Origin: Pseudomonas sp. GV085
GTDB taxonomy: Bacteria; Pseudomonadota; Gammaproteobacteria; Pseudomonadales; Pseudomonadaceae
Reading direction: 5' to 3'
Assembly (NCBI RefSeq): GCF_003050925.1
Contig: NZ_QAOV01000012.1
Location: 155,538-219,537 of the forward strand
Length of the DNA stretch: 64,000 nucleotides
A program made the position numbers and the translations under genes. Below are positions 25,168 through 34,310 of the stretch, piece by piece (the stretch's first letter is position 1; each line of letters opens with the position of its first letter). Below the pieces are notes generated by a model. That model ran no database searches and was not told the DNA's origin. It was given only the letters and a program-made list of their open reading frames with translations.

Positions 25168-26268
25168 TCAGGTGCCGGACTTGATCTTGGTCCAGGCCCG
25201 GGTCCGCGCACGTTCGGCATCGCGGGGCAGCGGTTGCAGGGTGTAGAGCGTGCTCATCGCCGTGTCGGTCGGGTACAGGTTCGGGTTATTGCGGATCGCC
25301 GGGTCGACCATTTCCGTGGCGTCCTTGTTCGGGTTCGGGTAGCCGACGAAGTCACTGACCGGCGCGATCACCTGGGGTTGCAGCAGGTAGTTGACGAAGG
25401 TGTAAGCGTCGTCGGGGTTTTTCGCACCCTTCGGAATCGCCAGCATGTCGAACCAGATCGGCGCGCCTTCCTTCGGCAAACGCATGTCGACGACCACCCC
25501 GTTCCTGGCTTCTTTGGCGCGGTTGGCGGCTTGCGAGAAGCTGCCGGAATATCCGACCGCAACGCAGATGTCACCGTTGGCGATATCGGCCATGTACTTG
25601 GACGAGTGGAAGTAGGTGATGTACGGGCGGATCTTCATCAGCAGCGCTTCAGCCTTGTCATAGTCCGCAGGCTTCTTGCTGTTGGGGTCCAGACCGAGGT
25701 GTTGCAGGGCCAGCGGCAGGATCTCCGACGGCGAGTCGAGCAGGGCGACACCGCACTGCTTGAGCTTGCTGATGTTCTCTTCCTTGAAGATCAGGTCCCA
25801 GCTGTCCACCGGTGCATTGTCGCCGAGCACGGCCTTGATCTTGTCCGGGTTGAAGCCGATCAGGATGGTGCCGTACATGTACGGCACGGCGAACTTGTTG
25901 CCCGGGTCGTTGGCCTCGATCAGCTTCATCAGCTTGGGATCGAGGTGGTTCCAGTTCGGCAACTTGCTGCGATCCAGCGGCTGGAACACGCCGGCTTCGA
26001 TCTGCTTGGCGAGGAACACGTTGGACGGCACCACCACGTCATAGCCTGAGTTGCCGGTCAGCAGCTTGGCCTCCAGCGCTTCGTTGGTGTCGAAGATGTC
26101 GTAGACCAGTTTGGTCTGGGTGTTCTGCGCCTTGAAGTCTTCCAGGGCCTTGGGCGTGATGTAGTCGAACCAGTTGTAGACGCGCAATGTTCGCTCTTCG
26201 GCGTGGGCGGCAACGCTGAGTACCGAGGCACACAGCGTCGGCACGATAAAACGCTTAAGACTTTTCAT
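25168..26268 (-). CDS. Polyamine ABC transporter substrate-binding protein (PotF/SpuD type)
   Basis: 366 residues, the PotF length. Signal peptide MKSLKRFIVPTLCASVLSVAAHA, then LRVYNWFDYITPKALEDF, the classic opening of the family, followed by VYDIFDTNEALEAKLLTGNSGYDVVVPS and YMYGTILIGFNPDKI. The periplasmic receptor binds putrescine, spermidine or a related compound. Permease and ATPase genes are absent here. It lies 12 nt downstream of the acetylpolyamine amidohydrolase gene, the order I recall for PAO1 PA1409-PA1410, which favours acetylated or ordinary polyamines as ligands. Confidence 0.93.
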   Translation of the reverse strand: MKSLKRFIVPTLCASVLSVAAHAEERTLRVYNWFDYITPKALEDFKAQNTQTKLVYDIFDTNEALEAKLLTGNSGYDVVVPSNVFLAKQIEAGVFQPLDRSKLPNWNHLDPKLMKLIEANDPGNKFAVPYMYGTILIGFNPDKIKAVLGDNAPVDSWDLIFKEENISKLKQCGVALLDSPSEILPLALQHLGLDPNSKKPADYDKAEALLMKIRPYITYFHSSKYMADIANGDICVAVGYSGSFSQAANRAKEARNGVVVDMRLPKEGAPIWFDMLAIPKGAKNPDDAYTFVNYLLQPQVIAPVSDFVGYPNPNKDATEMVDPAIRNNPNLYPTDTAMSTLYTLQPLPRDAERARTRAWTKIKSGT

Positions 26269-26280
26269 TCTTCTACTTCC

Positions 26281-27312
26281 TCAACAAGCGCTTTCAAAAC
26301 CTTCGAGAACGTTCACGGCGTTGATGCCGATTTCTTCGACGGCATAACCACCTTCCATCACGAACAGCGTCGGTACGCCGAGGTTGGCGATGCGCTTGCC
26401 CATGGCCAGGTAATCCGGGCTGTCGAGCTTGAATTGCGAGATCGGATCGTCCTTGAAGGTATCGACGCCCAGGGATACGACGACGATGTCGGCGCCGTAG
26501 CTTTCGATCTCCTTGCAGGCCTGTTCCAGCGCAGCGCTCCAGGTGTCCCAGCCTGAACCGGCGGGCAACGGGTAGTTGAAGTTGAAACCTTCACCGGCGC
26601 CTTCGCCCAGTTCATCGTCATAACCGAGGAAGAACGGAAATTCGGCTTCCGGATGACCGTGAATCGATGTGAACAGCACGTCGCTGCGCTTGTAGAAAAT
26701 CGACTGGGTGCCGTTGCCATGGTGGTAATCGACGTCGAGGATCGCGACCTTCTTGTGGCCCTGATCGAGGAAGGCCTGGGCGGCGATGGCGGCGTTGTTG
26801 AGGTAGCAATAACCACCCATCAAGTCGCCGGCGGCGTGGTGGCCCGGCGGACGGCACAGGGCGAAAGCAGAGCGGGCGCCGCGCTGGATTTCCGCTTGGG
26901 CGGTGAGCGCGACTTGCGCTGCGCTGTACGCCGCTTGCCAGGTGCCGGCGGTGATCGGGGCGCCGCCGTCGAAGCTGTAATAGCCGAGCTGGCCGTGCAG
27001 GCTGGTCGGTTTGACCTGGCGTAACGTGCGGGCCGGCCAGGTGTAGGGCAGCAGGTCACCGTCAGTGTTGAATTCGGTCCAGCGTGCCCAGGCGCCCTTG
27101 AAGAAATCCAGATAGTCGCGGCTGTGGATGCGCGCGATGGGCTCCAGGCCGAAATCCGTCGGTGCCTGGACGGGGCCCAGGTTCTGGTTTTTCACCCGTT
27201 GCAGCACGTGGTCGGCACGGGAAGGCATTTCGAAGCAGGGCTTGAGTTGGCCATCGATCAATTCACAACGGCCGTGGTGCAGGTGGTGATCATCCGAGTA
27301 GATCGTCAGCAT
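26281..27312 (-). CDS. Acetylpolyamine amidohydrolase (class II HDAC-like)
   Basis: 343 residues. It deacetylates acetylputrescine or acetylcadaverine, returning free polyamine. The HDAC-fold active site is complete: RPPGHHAAGD with the His pair at 158-159, and zinc ligands D195 and H197 in ILDVDYHHGNG and D284 in SLGVDTF; these numbers equal those I recall for the Mycoplana enzyme. GGYCYLNNAAIAA completes the pocket. It is cotranscribed with the polyamine-binding protein. An AraC regulator on the same strand upstream could be its activator, although a REP pair separates them. Confidence 0.93.
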   Translation of the reverse strand: MLTIYSDDHHLHHGRCELIDGQLKPCFEMPSRADHVLQRVKNQNLGPVQAPTDFGLEPIARIHSRDYLDFFKGAWARWTEFNTDGDLLPYTWPARTLRQVKPTSLHGQLGYYSFDGGAPITAGTWQAAYSAAQVALTAQAEIQRGARSAFALCRPPGHHAAGDLMGGYCYLNNAAIAAQAFLDQGHKKVAILDVDYHHGNGTQSIFYKRSDVLFTSIHGHPEAEFPFFLGYDDELGEGAGEGFNFNYPLPAGSGWDTWSAALEQACKEIESYGADIVVVSLGVDTFKDDPISQFKLDSPDYLAMGKRIANLGVPTLFVMEGGYAVEEIGINAVNVLEGFESAC

Positions 27313-27460
27313 TTCTTGTTCTCCGCAGGCTGGTTCGGTTGAACACAGTCTTGCGGTGCAGACGGTTTAGGAGAACGGCAGGAAAGGCCAAAAGGGGATT
27401 AATGTGGCCAAAACATTTGACCGAAATTCGCCCCTGTTCAGTGTATGGGATACACACCCT

Positions 27461-27550
27461 GTAGGAGCTGGCTTGCCAGTGAAGGCGGTATTTCAGCCGA
27501 TAGAGATGCGTCGGATGTGCTGTCCTCTTCGCTGGCAAGCCAGCTCCTAC
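27461..27550. repeat. REP palindrome pair (GTAGGAGCTGGCTTGCCA family)
   Basis: GTAGGAGCTGGCTTGCCAG and its inverse flank a 45-nt spacer. The distal arm reaches into the 3' end of the AraC-family gene: that gene's TAG stop is the TAG of the REP word GTAGGAGCTGG. Confidence 0.85.
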
Positions 27551-28554
27551 CAAGGCCTGTGTTGTGGGCGGAACTGACTCGGCGCCACACCGCTCCAGCG
27601 CACAAACGCATGCCGAAAACTCGCGGTCTCGCTGAAGCCCAGGGCCTCGGCGATCTGATAGATCGGCAACTGATCCTCGCAAAGCATTTGCTTGGCCTGC
27701 TCGAAACGCAGTTCGTCGAGCAGTTCCTGATAGCTGCAACCCATGTCCTTGAGATGCCGGCGCAAGGTCCGCGCCGAACAGTTCATTTGCTCGGCCAGCC
27801 CCTCCAACCCCGGCGCCGCATTCAATTGCGCGCTGAGCAATTGGCGGATCCGTCCCAGCCAGGCCTGGCGTCCGGTGAACTCGATGTTCTGTTTGCGGCA
27901 GCGTTCGGCCATGGCCTGGTGGGTGATGATATCGGCCAGCGGCAGTGGCTGGTCGAGCCAGCGTTTGTCGAAGGCAAAAGCATTGTTGCGGGCGCCGAAG
28001 TGCACCGGGCAATTGAAGTGTTCGGCGTAGGTCGCTTCGTAGTCGGGGGCGGCGTGTTCAAAGCGGGCGCCGAGCAAAGGCAGGGGATGGCCGAGCAGGT
28101 CGTCGCAGGTGACTTTCAGCGACACCAGGCAGAATTCGGCGTTGAACACCGCCATGGCGGGGCTCTCGCGGTAATCGGCGGCGGCGAACCAGATGCGCTC
28201 GCCATCGTCTTCAAGGCTCAACTCGAAAAGTGTTCCCAGCAGCGCCGGATAGCGCATCGCCAGACGCAAAGCGTCACCGAAGGTGGCACTGGTGAGCAGG
28301 GCGTAACCGAGCATGCCGTAGCAGGAAACGTGCATCCGCCGGCCCAGTTCCAGGCCGATGTCACGTTTGAGGGCAACGGCGTTGGCACAGACCTGCATTT
28401 CCTGATTGGTGGTGATGCACGTGTCGGCACGGTTCAGATCCGCCGCACTTATGCCGCTGCCGGCCAGCAGCGCTTCGCTGGACAAGCCTTGTGCCTTGAA
28501 GGCATCGAGTACCAGGGAGACTGCGTTGAGCGTGGTGAGGTGGGAGTGGAGCAT
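27547..28554 (-). CDS. AraC-family regulator, OruR-like
   Basis: 335 residues. N-terminal arabinose-binding-like domain of the OruR/ArgR-independent type (about 20-205) and a C-terminal AraC domain with two helix-turn-helix units: LEGLAEQMNCSARTLRRHLKD and YQIAEALGFSETASFRHAFVRWSGVAPSQFR. The whole resembles OruR, the activator of ornithine utilisation. Placement upstream of an acetylpolyamine module fits control of amine or amino-acid catabolism. Its stop codon lies inside a REP arm. The start at 28554 is the first in-frame ATG with family-like sequence. Confidence 0.88.
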   Translation of the reverse strand: MLHSHLTTLNAVSLVLDAFKAQGLSSEALLAGSGISAADLNRADTCITTNQEMQVCANAVALKRDIGLELGRRMHVSCYGMLGYALLTSATFGDALRLAMRYPALLGTLFELSLEDDGERIWFAAADYRESPAMAVFNAEFCLVSLKVTCDDLLGHPLPLLGARFEHAAPDYEATYAEHFNCPVHFGARNNAFAFDKRWLDQPLPLADIITHQAMAERCRKQNIEFTGRQAWLGRIRQLLSAQLNAAPGLEGLAEQMNCSARTLRRHLKDMGCSYQELLDELRFEQAKQMLCEDQLPIYQIAEALGFSETASFRHAFVRWSGVAPSQFRPQHRPW

Positions 28555-28617
28555 GAGGACTTCCAGCCTTGGGATGGCTGGAACGCAGCAAGTTGTATGC
28601 CGGGCGAGGATCTTAAG

Positions 28618-28658
28618 GTGGGAGCGAGCAAGTCGAATCGTCGCACCGCCGCTCCCAC
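28618..28658. repeat. Short REP-like inverted repeat
   Basis: GTGGGAGCG and CGCTCCCAC flank 23 nt in the gap between the asparaginase stop and the AraC-family start. It is a shortened member of the GTGGGAGCGAGC family. Confidence 0.65.
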
Positions 28659-28674
28659 AGGGTTATGTGTTGAT

Positions 28675-29679
28675 TCAGCTCAGCTCGCCGCACAAGTCGA
28701 GTTCGACAAGTCGACGGACTTCTTCTGTCTCAAGCCCCGCCCCCAACAACCCATGCAACTTGCCGAACGCCGCTTCACGGGTCATGCCGCCACCGGACAA
28801 CACGCCCACACCGCGCAAGCGACTGCCGGCTTCATAGACGTCCAGTACAACACCGCCTTCATGGCACTGCGTCACCGCGACCACGACCACGCCGTTGTCC
28901 CGCGCGCGCCCAAGGCTGGCGAGAAACCCGGGGTTGTCGCTCGGGCCGGTGCCGCTGCCGTAGCACTCCAGCACCAGGCCTTGAATGCCACTGTCGAGCA
29001 AACCATCCAGCACCTCGGCGCTGATGCCGGGGAACAGCGGCAGTACCGCGACGTTCGCCAATTGTTTGGGCTGGTTGTAATTCAGCTGTGTTGGTAAAGA
29101 AGGCACCTTCACGCCACCGCCCTGACGCTCCAGGCGCTTGAACGGATGCCGGCCAAAACTGCGTACCTTCGCGCAACGGGTTGGGTCAAGCAGTTCGCCA
29201 TGGAAATACAGATGCACGCCCGGCGCGAGGCCCTGGCCCAGTGCAACCAGCGCGCCGCCGAGGTTTTCCCAGGCGTCGCTGTCGGTGACGCCGGCCGGCA
29301 GCATCGAACCGGTGAAGCACACGCGGGCATGCAGGCCGAGCAACTGGAAACTCATGGCGGCGGCGCTGTAGGCCAGAGTGTCGGTGCCATGCAGGATCAG
29401 CACGCTGTCGCAGCCCTGAACATCCACCGCGTCGACCACCGCTTCGCGCAGTTGTTGCCAATACGCCGGGGTCATGTTGGCGCTGTCGATCAACGGCGAC
29501 ATTTCGCGAAAGCGCCATTGCGGCACCACCAGCTCAGGCTGGCTGTGCAGATACTCACGCATCCGCGCTTCGAAACCGGACGCCGGGGCCAGGCCATGGG
29601 CGCTGGCCTGCATGCCGATGGTGCCACCGGTGTAGAGCACCATGACGTGCTGGGCGGCAGGGTAGGTCGAGGAATTCAT
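28675..29679 (-). CDS. Asparaginase (type I-like, cytosolic)
   Basis: 334 residues. It hydrolyses asparagine to aspartate and ammonia. The two active-site threonine motifs are present: YTGGTIGM (nucleophile about T20) and LHGTDTLAYSAAAMSF near residue 100. No signal peptide is present, so it should be cytosolic. KVPSLPTQLNYNQ and LECYGSGTGP are usual C-terminal parts. The neighbouring AGCS symporter and aspartase on the same strand suggest a path from asparagine to fumarate. Confidence 0.92.
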   Translation of the reverse strand: MNSSTYPAAQHVMVLYTGGTIGMQASAHGLAPASGFEARMREYLHSQPELVVPQWRFREMSPLIDSANMTPAYWQQLREAVVDAVDVQGCDSVLILHGTDTLAYSAAAMSFQLLGLHARVCFTGSMLPAGVTDSDAWENLGGALVALGQGLAPGVHLYFHGELLDPTRCAKVRSFGRHPFKRLERQGGGVKVPSLPTQLNYNQPKQLANVAVLPLFPGISAEVLDGLLDSGIQGLVLECYGSGTGPSDNPGFLASLGRARDNGVVVVAVTQCHEGGVVLDVYEAGSRLRGVGVLSGGGMTREAAFGKLHGLLGAGLETEEVRRLVELDLCGELS

Positions 29680-29707
29680 GGGAATCTCCGAAATCGATGA
29701 CTTCCTT

Positions 29708-29795
29708 GTGGGAGCGAGCCTGCCAGCGATAGCGGTGTGTCAGTCGACATCAATATTGAATGTCAGTCCGCATTCGCGAGCAGGCTCGCTCCCAC
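29708..29795. repeat. REP palindrome pair (GTGGGAGCGAGC family)
   Basis: GTGGGAGCGAGCCTG and its inverse, separated by about 55 nt, in the gap between the AGCS symporter stop and the asparaginase start. Confidence 0.8.
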
Positions 29796-29819
29796 ATGGG
29801 ATTTCCGCACTTTAACCGA

Positions 29820-31265
29820 TCAGTGTTGCGCTGCGGTCGCGGCCTTTAGCGTCGCTTCAGCCTGAGCGGCTGGCGGATTGGCCGGCCACGCCTGGCGGTC
29901 CAGGTCCAGGTCCGGGAACTTGGCCGAGTCGAACACCGGCGTCTTGATGCCAGCGGCGCGCTGATCATCGTAGTCACGCAGGATGCGCATGCCGACCTTG
30001 AACAGCAGGAACAGCGCGATCAGGTTGACGAACGCGAGCATAGTCATGGTGATGTCGGCGAAGGCAAATACGGTGCCGAGGTTTTCGATGGCGCCCCAGA
30101 AAATCAGCACCAGTACCAGCGCGCGATAGCCAATCAGCGCCTTGCGGTTTTCACCGATCAAAAAGCGCAGGTTGCTCTCGCCCAGGTAGTAGTTGTAGAG
30201 GATCGAGGTGAACACGAACAACGCCAGGGCCACGGAGATGAACATCCGGCCCCAGTCACCGACCACGGCGGCCAACGAGTTCTGGGTCAGGGCAATGCCG
30301 TCGCCTTCGAAGCCCGGGGTGTAGAAGCCGGAAAGCAGGATCAGCAGTGCGGTGCAGGTACAGATCACGAAGGTATCGAGGAACACGCTGAACGCCTGGA
30401 CCACACCTTGTGCCACCGGGTGCTCGACCGCCGCAACTGCCGCCACGTTCGGCGCACTGCCCAGGCCGGCTTCGTTGGCGAACACGCCACGCTTCACGCC
30501 CATGACAATGGCGCTGCCGATCAGGCCGCCGAAGGCCTGGTCCAGACCGAAGGCGCTCTTGATGATGGTCATCAGCATGCCCGGCACATGGTCGAACTGC
30601 AGCACGATCACGTAGAGGGTCACGCCGATGTACACCAGGGTTTTCACCGGTACCAACAGGTCGGCGACCTTGGCGATGCGCTTGATCCCGCCGATGAACA
30701 CCAGGCCCAGCAGCACGGCAAGGCCGATGCCGGTGTAGGTGGTGTCGAGGCCGAACGCGTTGTTCAACGAGTGCGTCACAGCGTGGGCTTGCAGGCCGTT
30801 GAAGGCGAAGCCGAACGTCACCAGCAGCAAGAACGCCATCAGCATGCCCAGCCAGCGTTTTTGCAGACCGTGCTGGATGTAATAGGACGGGCCGCCACGG
30901 AACTGGCCTTCGGAATCGCAGCGCTTGTAGAGCTGGCCGAGGGAACATTCGAAGAAGCTGCTGGACATGCCGACCAGCGCGGTCACCCACATCCAGAACA
31001 CGGCACCGGGGCCACCGAGGGTCACGGCAATGCCGACGCCGGCGATGTTGCCCGCACCGACGCGGCCGGCAAGGCTGAGCATCAGGGCCTGGAACGAACT
31101 GAGTTGCCCGGCGCTGCTTTTGAGGCTGTCGCGGAACACCGCGAACATGTGGAAGAAATGACGCAGTTGAACGAAACGCGAGCGGATCGTGAAGTAGCTA
31201 CCGAGCCCGACAATGAGCACGATCAGTACTTTCCCTGAGAGGAAGTCGTTAATGACTTCGAGCAT
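29820..31265 (-). CDS. Alanine/glycine:cation symporter (AGCS family)
   Basis: 481 residues, about 11 membrane helices. AGRVGAGNIAGVGIAVTLGGPGAVFWMWVTALVGMSSSFFECSLGQLYK is cleanly the AGCS signature region, and VFANEAGLGSAPNVAAVA is the second. It is a sodium- or proton-coupled importer of small neutral amino acids at the inner membrane. The soluble C-terminus (about 430-481) is Ala-rich. Its position between asparaginase and aspartase genes suggests it is expressed along with amino-acid catabolism, though the actual substrate is not shown. Confidence 0.93.
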   Translation of the reverse strand: MLEVINDFLSGKVLIVLIVGLGSYFTIRSRFVQLRHFFHMFAVFRDSLKSSAGQLSSFQALMLSLAGRVGAGNIAGVGIAVTLGGPGAVFWMWVTALVGMSSSFFECSLGQLYKRCDSEGQFRGGPSYYIQHGLQKRWLGMLMAFLLLVTFGFAFNGLQAHAVTHSLNNAFGLDTTYTGIGLAVLLGLVFIGGIKRIAKVADLLVPVKTLVYIGVTLYVIVLQFDHVPGMLMTIIKSAFGLDQAFGGLIGSAIVMGVKRGVFANEAGLGSAPNVAAVAAVEHPVAQGVVQAFSVFLDTFVICTCTALLILLSGFYTPGFEGDGIALTQNSLAAVVGDWGRMFISVALALFVFTSILYNYYLGESNLRFLIGENRKALIGYRALVLVLIFWGAIENLGTVFAFADITMTMLAFVNLIALFLLFKVGMRILRDYDDQRAAGIKTPVFDSAKFPDLDLDRQAWPANPPAAQAEATLKAATAAQH

Positions 31266-31552
31266 GGATTATTCCTCGCTGTTTTTTGTGTAGGCAAATG
31301 CTGGCCGGGTAAACACATCGAGTTACACCCGCTGGCGCACGGCACAACAGGCGGGTCAACGTTCGTCCCGGTTTCATATCGCGGGTTTGTTATTAGTTCG
31401 GGTTTCGCATGGGTTGAGGCCTCGCTACCGACGACCGCTCACACGAAGAGGGGCGGCACTATACCGATGACGGTGCCGTCCGTCTGCATGGTTGTGGTAC
31501 GTGTCGTATCACGAAACCTTTGAAACACCTGACGTTATCGGCGTCGGGCTCC
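31266..31552. other. Upstream region of the AGCS gene
   Basis: This stretch holds no gene that I can support. It should contain the AGCS promoter. An imperfect palindrome GTGGTACG-TGT-CGTATCAC lies at 31494-31512 and is operator-like; no regulator can be named. Confidence 0.5.
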
Positions 31553-31652
31553 TGTAGGAGCGAGCTCGCTCGCGAAAAACTCAAGGGCGCCGTTGGCCAT
31601 CAGGTTTACGCGTTATCGTTAAACATCTTTCGCGAGCAAGCTCGCTCCTACA
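31553..31652. repeat. REP palindrome pair (GTAGGAGCGAGC family)
   Basis: TGTAGGAGCGAGCTCGCTCGCG and the complementary arm CGCGAGCAAGCTCGCTCCTACA flank about 55 nt, between the aspA terminator and the AGCS promoter region. Confidence 0.85.
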
Positions 31653-31660
31653 AAACAGTT

Positions 31661-31694
31661 AAAAAAAAGGGCCTGGAGATTGATCTCCAGGCCC
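31661..31694 (-). terminator. Intrinsic terminator of aspA
   Basis: Perfect 12-bp stem (GGGCCTGGAGAT / ATCTCCAGGCCC) with a TG loop; on the minus strand it is followed by eight T. It lies about 60 nt past the aspA stop. Confidence 0.92.
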
Positions 31695-31757
31695 TCAAAA
31701 GGTGAGAGGTGTCTAGTCCCTCGACCTGGTGAGCGGTGCTACAAATAACGCGTCGGG

Positions 31758-33182
31758 TTATGCCTTCAGAGGCACCAGGCGCGGAGCAATCATGTTTTCC
31801 GGGCGCAGGATGTCGGCGAGCATGGCTTCGTCGAGCAGACCTTCTTCACGCACCAGTTCCAGCACGCCGCGGCCGCTTTCAAGGGCGAGGGCGGCGATGC
31901 GGGTGGCATTTTTGTAGCCGATGTACGGGTTCAGCGCAGTGACCAGGCCGATCGAGTGCTCGACCAGTTCACGGCAGCGTGCTTCGTTGGCGGTGATGCC
32001 GACGATGCAGTGCTCGCGCAGCATGTCCATGGCGCGTTGCAGCAGGCGGATCGAGTCGAAGATCTTGAAGGCGATCAGCGGCTCCATCACGTTCAGTTGC
32101 AACTGGCCGCCTTCGGCCGCGATGGTCAGCGCCAGGTCGTTACCGATGATCTGGAACGCCACCTGGTTGACCGCTTCCGGAATAACCGGGTTGACCTTGC
32201 CTGGCATGATCGAACTGCCTGGCTGACGTGCCGGCAGGTTGATCTCGTTGATGCCGGTACGTGGGCCGCTGGACAGCAGGCGCAGGTCGTTGCAAATCTT
32301 CGACAGCTTGACCGCGGTACGCTTGAGCATGCCGGAGAACAGCACGAAAGCGCCCATGTCGGAAGTGGCTTCGATCAGGTCGGCGGCCGGTACCAGCGGT
32401 TGACCGCTGATCACTGCCAGGCGCTGAACAGCCAGAGCCTGATAACGCGGGTCGGCGTTGATACCGGTACCGATCGCGGTGCCGCCCAGGTTCACTTCAG
32501 TCAGCAGTTCCGGGGCCAGCGTCTTCAGACGGGCCAGGTCTTCGCCCATAGTGGTGGCGAACGCACGGAATTCCTGACCCAGGGTCATCGGCACGGCGTC
32601 TTGCAGTTGGGTACGACCCATCTTCAGGACGTGGTTGAATTCTTCACCCTTGGCTGCGAATGCCTGAATCAGGCTGTCGAGGCTGGCGAGCAGGGCGTCG
32701 TGACCCAGCAACAGACCCAGACGGATCGCCGTTGGATACGCGTCGTTGGTCGACTGCGCCATGTTCACGTCGTCGTTCGGGTGCAGGTACTGGTATTCGC
32801 CTTTCTGGTGACCCATGGCCTCCAGTGCGATGTTGGCGATGACTTCGTTGGCATTCATGTTGGTCGAAGTGCCAGCGCCGCCTTGAATCATGTCCACCAC
32901 GAACTCTTCGTGGAAGTCGCCGCGGATCAAACGTGCACAGGCTTCGCTGATGGCAGCGTGCTTGGCTTCGCTCAGGTGACCCAGTTCACGGTTGGCGTCA
33001 GCAGCGGCCTGTTTGACCATGGCCAGGCCGACAACCAGTTTCGGGTAGTGCGAAATCGGAACGCCCGAGAGGCGGAAGTTATTCACCGCTCGCAGGGTCT
33101 GGATACCGTAATACGCTTGAGCGGGTACTTCGAGAGCGCCAAGCAGGTCGTTTTCTGTGCGGAATGATGCAGCGGAGGACAT
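31758..33182 (-). CDS. aspA: Aspartate ammonia-lyase (aspartase)
   Basis: 474 residues. It deaminates aspartate to fumarate, feeding the citric-acid cycle. The fumarase/aspartase signature loop GSSIMPGKVNPVIPE is present, with GGAGTSTNMNANEV and the TNDAYPTAIRLG substrate region. I use the ATG at 33182, matching the family start MSSAASFRTE; an ATG four codons upstream is also possible and neither has a strong ribosome site. It is divergent from a HypT-like LysR regulator, as in PAO1, and is closed by a strong terminator. Confidence 0.95.
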   Translation of the reverse strand: MSSAASFRTENDLLGALEVPAQAYYGIQTLRAVNNFRLSGVPISHYPKLVVGLAMVKQAAADANRELGHLSEAKHAAISEACARLIRGDFHEEFVVDMIQGGAGTSTNMNANEVIANIALEAMGHQKGEYQYLHPNDDVNMAQSTNDAYPTAIRLGLLLGHDALLASLDSLIQAFAAKGEEFNHVLKMGRTQLQDAVPMTLGQEFRAFATTMGEDLARLKTLAPELLTEVNLGGTAIGTGINADPRYQALAVQRLAVISGQPLVPAADLIEATSDMGAFVLFSGMLKRTAVKLSKICNDLRLLSSGPRTGINEINLPARQPGSSIMPGKVNPVIPEAVNQVAFQIIGNDLALTIAAEGGQLQLNVMEPLIAFKIFDSIRLLQRAMDMLREHCIVGITANEARCRELVEHSIGLVTALNPYIGYKNATRIAALALESGRGVLELVREEGLLDEAMLADILRPENMIAPRLVPLKA

Positions 33183-33362
33183 GATAGAAATCATCTCAAT
33201 ATGGACCCGGTCTGTGCCGGAACGCTGTGAATGCTAGGCTTGTGCAGAATTTTGGGCCAATGCTGTTAAACACTAGCCTATGCACATTCGGCATAATGCC
33301 CGTGTGACGCCGTGTTGTCGGCAGGCGTATGACCTAAATTGGTGCATCTCCGGGAGGGCGTG

Positions 33363-34274
33363 ATGAATCTGGAAAGCAAATGGCTGGAGGACTTTAGTGC
33401 CCTGGCCGCCACCCGCAGTTTCTCTCAGGCAGCCGAGCGGCGTTTCGTGACGCAACCGGCATTCAGTCGGCGAATCCGTAGCCTTGAGGCCGCGCTCGGT
33501 CTGACTCTGGTCAACCGTTCCCGAACGCCGGTGGAACTGACGGCAGCAGGGCAATTGTTTCTGGTTACCGCGCGCACCGTGGTCGAGCAACTGGGCGAAG
33601 TGCTGCGCCATCTGCATCACCTGGAAGGTGGGCAGGGCGAAGTGATGCAGGTCGCGGCGGCGCATTCCCTGGCGCTTGGTTTCTTTCCGCGCTGGATCGC
33701 GCAATTGCGCAACGAAGGCTTGAACATCGCCACGCGGCTGGTGGCAACCAACGTCGGCGACGCCGTGCATGCGTTGCGCGAAGGCGGTTGCGATCTGATG
33801 CTGGCGTTCTACGACCCGGACGCCGCGATGCAGATGGACCCGGAAATCTTCCCCTCGCTGCACCTTGGCCACACCGAGATGCTGCCGGTGTGTGCCGCCG
33901 ACGCCAATGGCAAACCGCTGTTCGATCTGGAAGGCGAAGGCAGCGTGCCGTTGCTGGCGTACAGCGCCGGGGCCTTTCTCGGGCGTTCGGTGAACTTGCT
34001 GCTGCGTCAACGAGCGCTGCGCTTCACCACGATCTACGAAACCGCCATGGCCGACAGCCTGAAAAGCATGGCCCTGGAGGGCCTGGGCATCGCCTGGGTG
34101 CCGCAACTGAGTGTGCGCGCCGAACTGGCGCGCGGTGAACTGGTGGTCTGCGGCGGGCCGCAGTGGCATGTGCCGCTGGAGATTCGTCTGTACCGCTGTG
34201 CGCTGGTGCGCAAGGCCAACGTGCGATTGTTGTGGCGCAAGTTGGAGGGTGGGGCGGCCGGCTCGGCTTCATGA
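33363..34274 (+). CDS. LysR-family regulator, HypT/YjiE-like
   Basis: 303 residues. Winged helix-turn-helix (WLEDFSALAATRSFSQAAERRFVTQPAFSRRIRSLE) and LysR effector domain (AAAHSLALGFFPRWIAQLR, GGCDLMLAFYDPD, MLPVCAADANGKPLF, LEGLGIAWVPQLS). Overall it resembles E. coli HypT, a hypochlorite-responsive regulator, but methionine-based sensing cannot be claimed from sequence alone. GGGAGGG lies just before the ATG. It is divergent from aspA, which may be its target. Confidence 0.88.
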   Translation: MNLESKWLEDFSALAATRSFSQAAERRFVTQPAFSRRIRSLEAALGLTLVNRSRTPVELTAAGQLFLVTARTVVEQLGEVLRHLHHLEGGQGEVMQVAAAHSLALGFFPRWIAQLRNEGLNIATRLVATNVGDAVHALREGGCDLMLAFYDPDAAMQMDPEIFPSLHLGHTEMLPVCAADANGKPLFDLEGEGSVPLLAYSAGAFLGRSVNLLLRQRALRFTTIYETAMADSLKSMALEGLGIAWVPQLSVRAELARGELVVCGGPQWHVPLEIRLYRCALVRKANVRLLWRKLEGGAAGSAS

Positions 34275-34310
34275 GACTGTTTGTGGTAACTACCGCACGG
34301 CAGACTGAAC

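Noticed and set aside
27445..29097. Long open frame antisense to the AraC-family and asparaginase genes
   Set aside because: It spans two real genes and a REP on the other strand, and has no protein-like segment.
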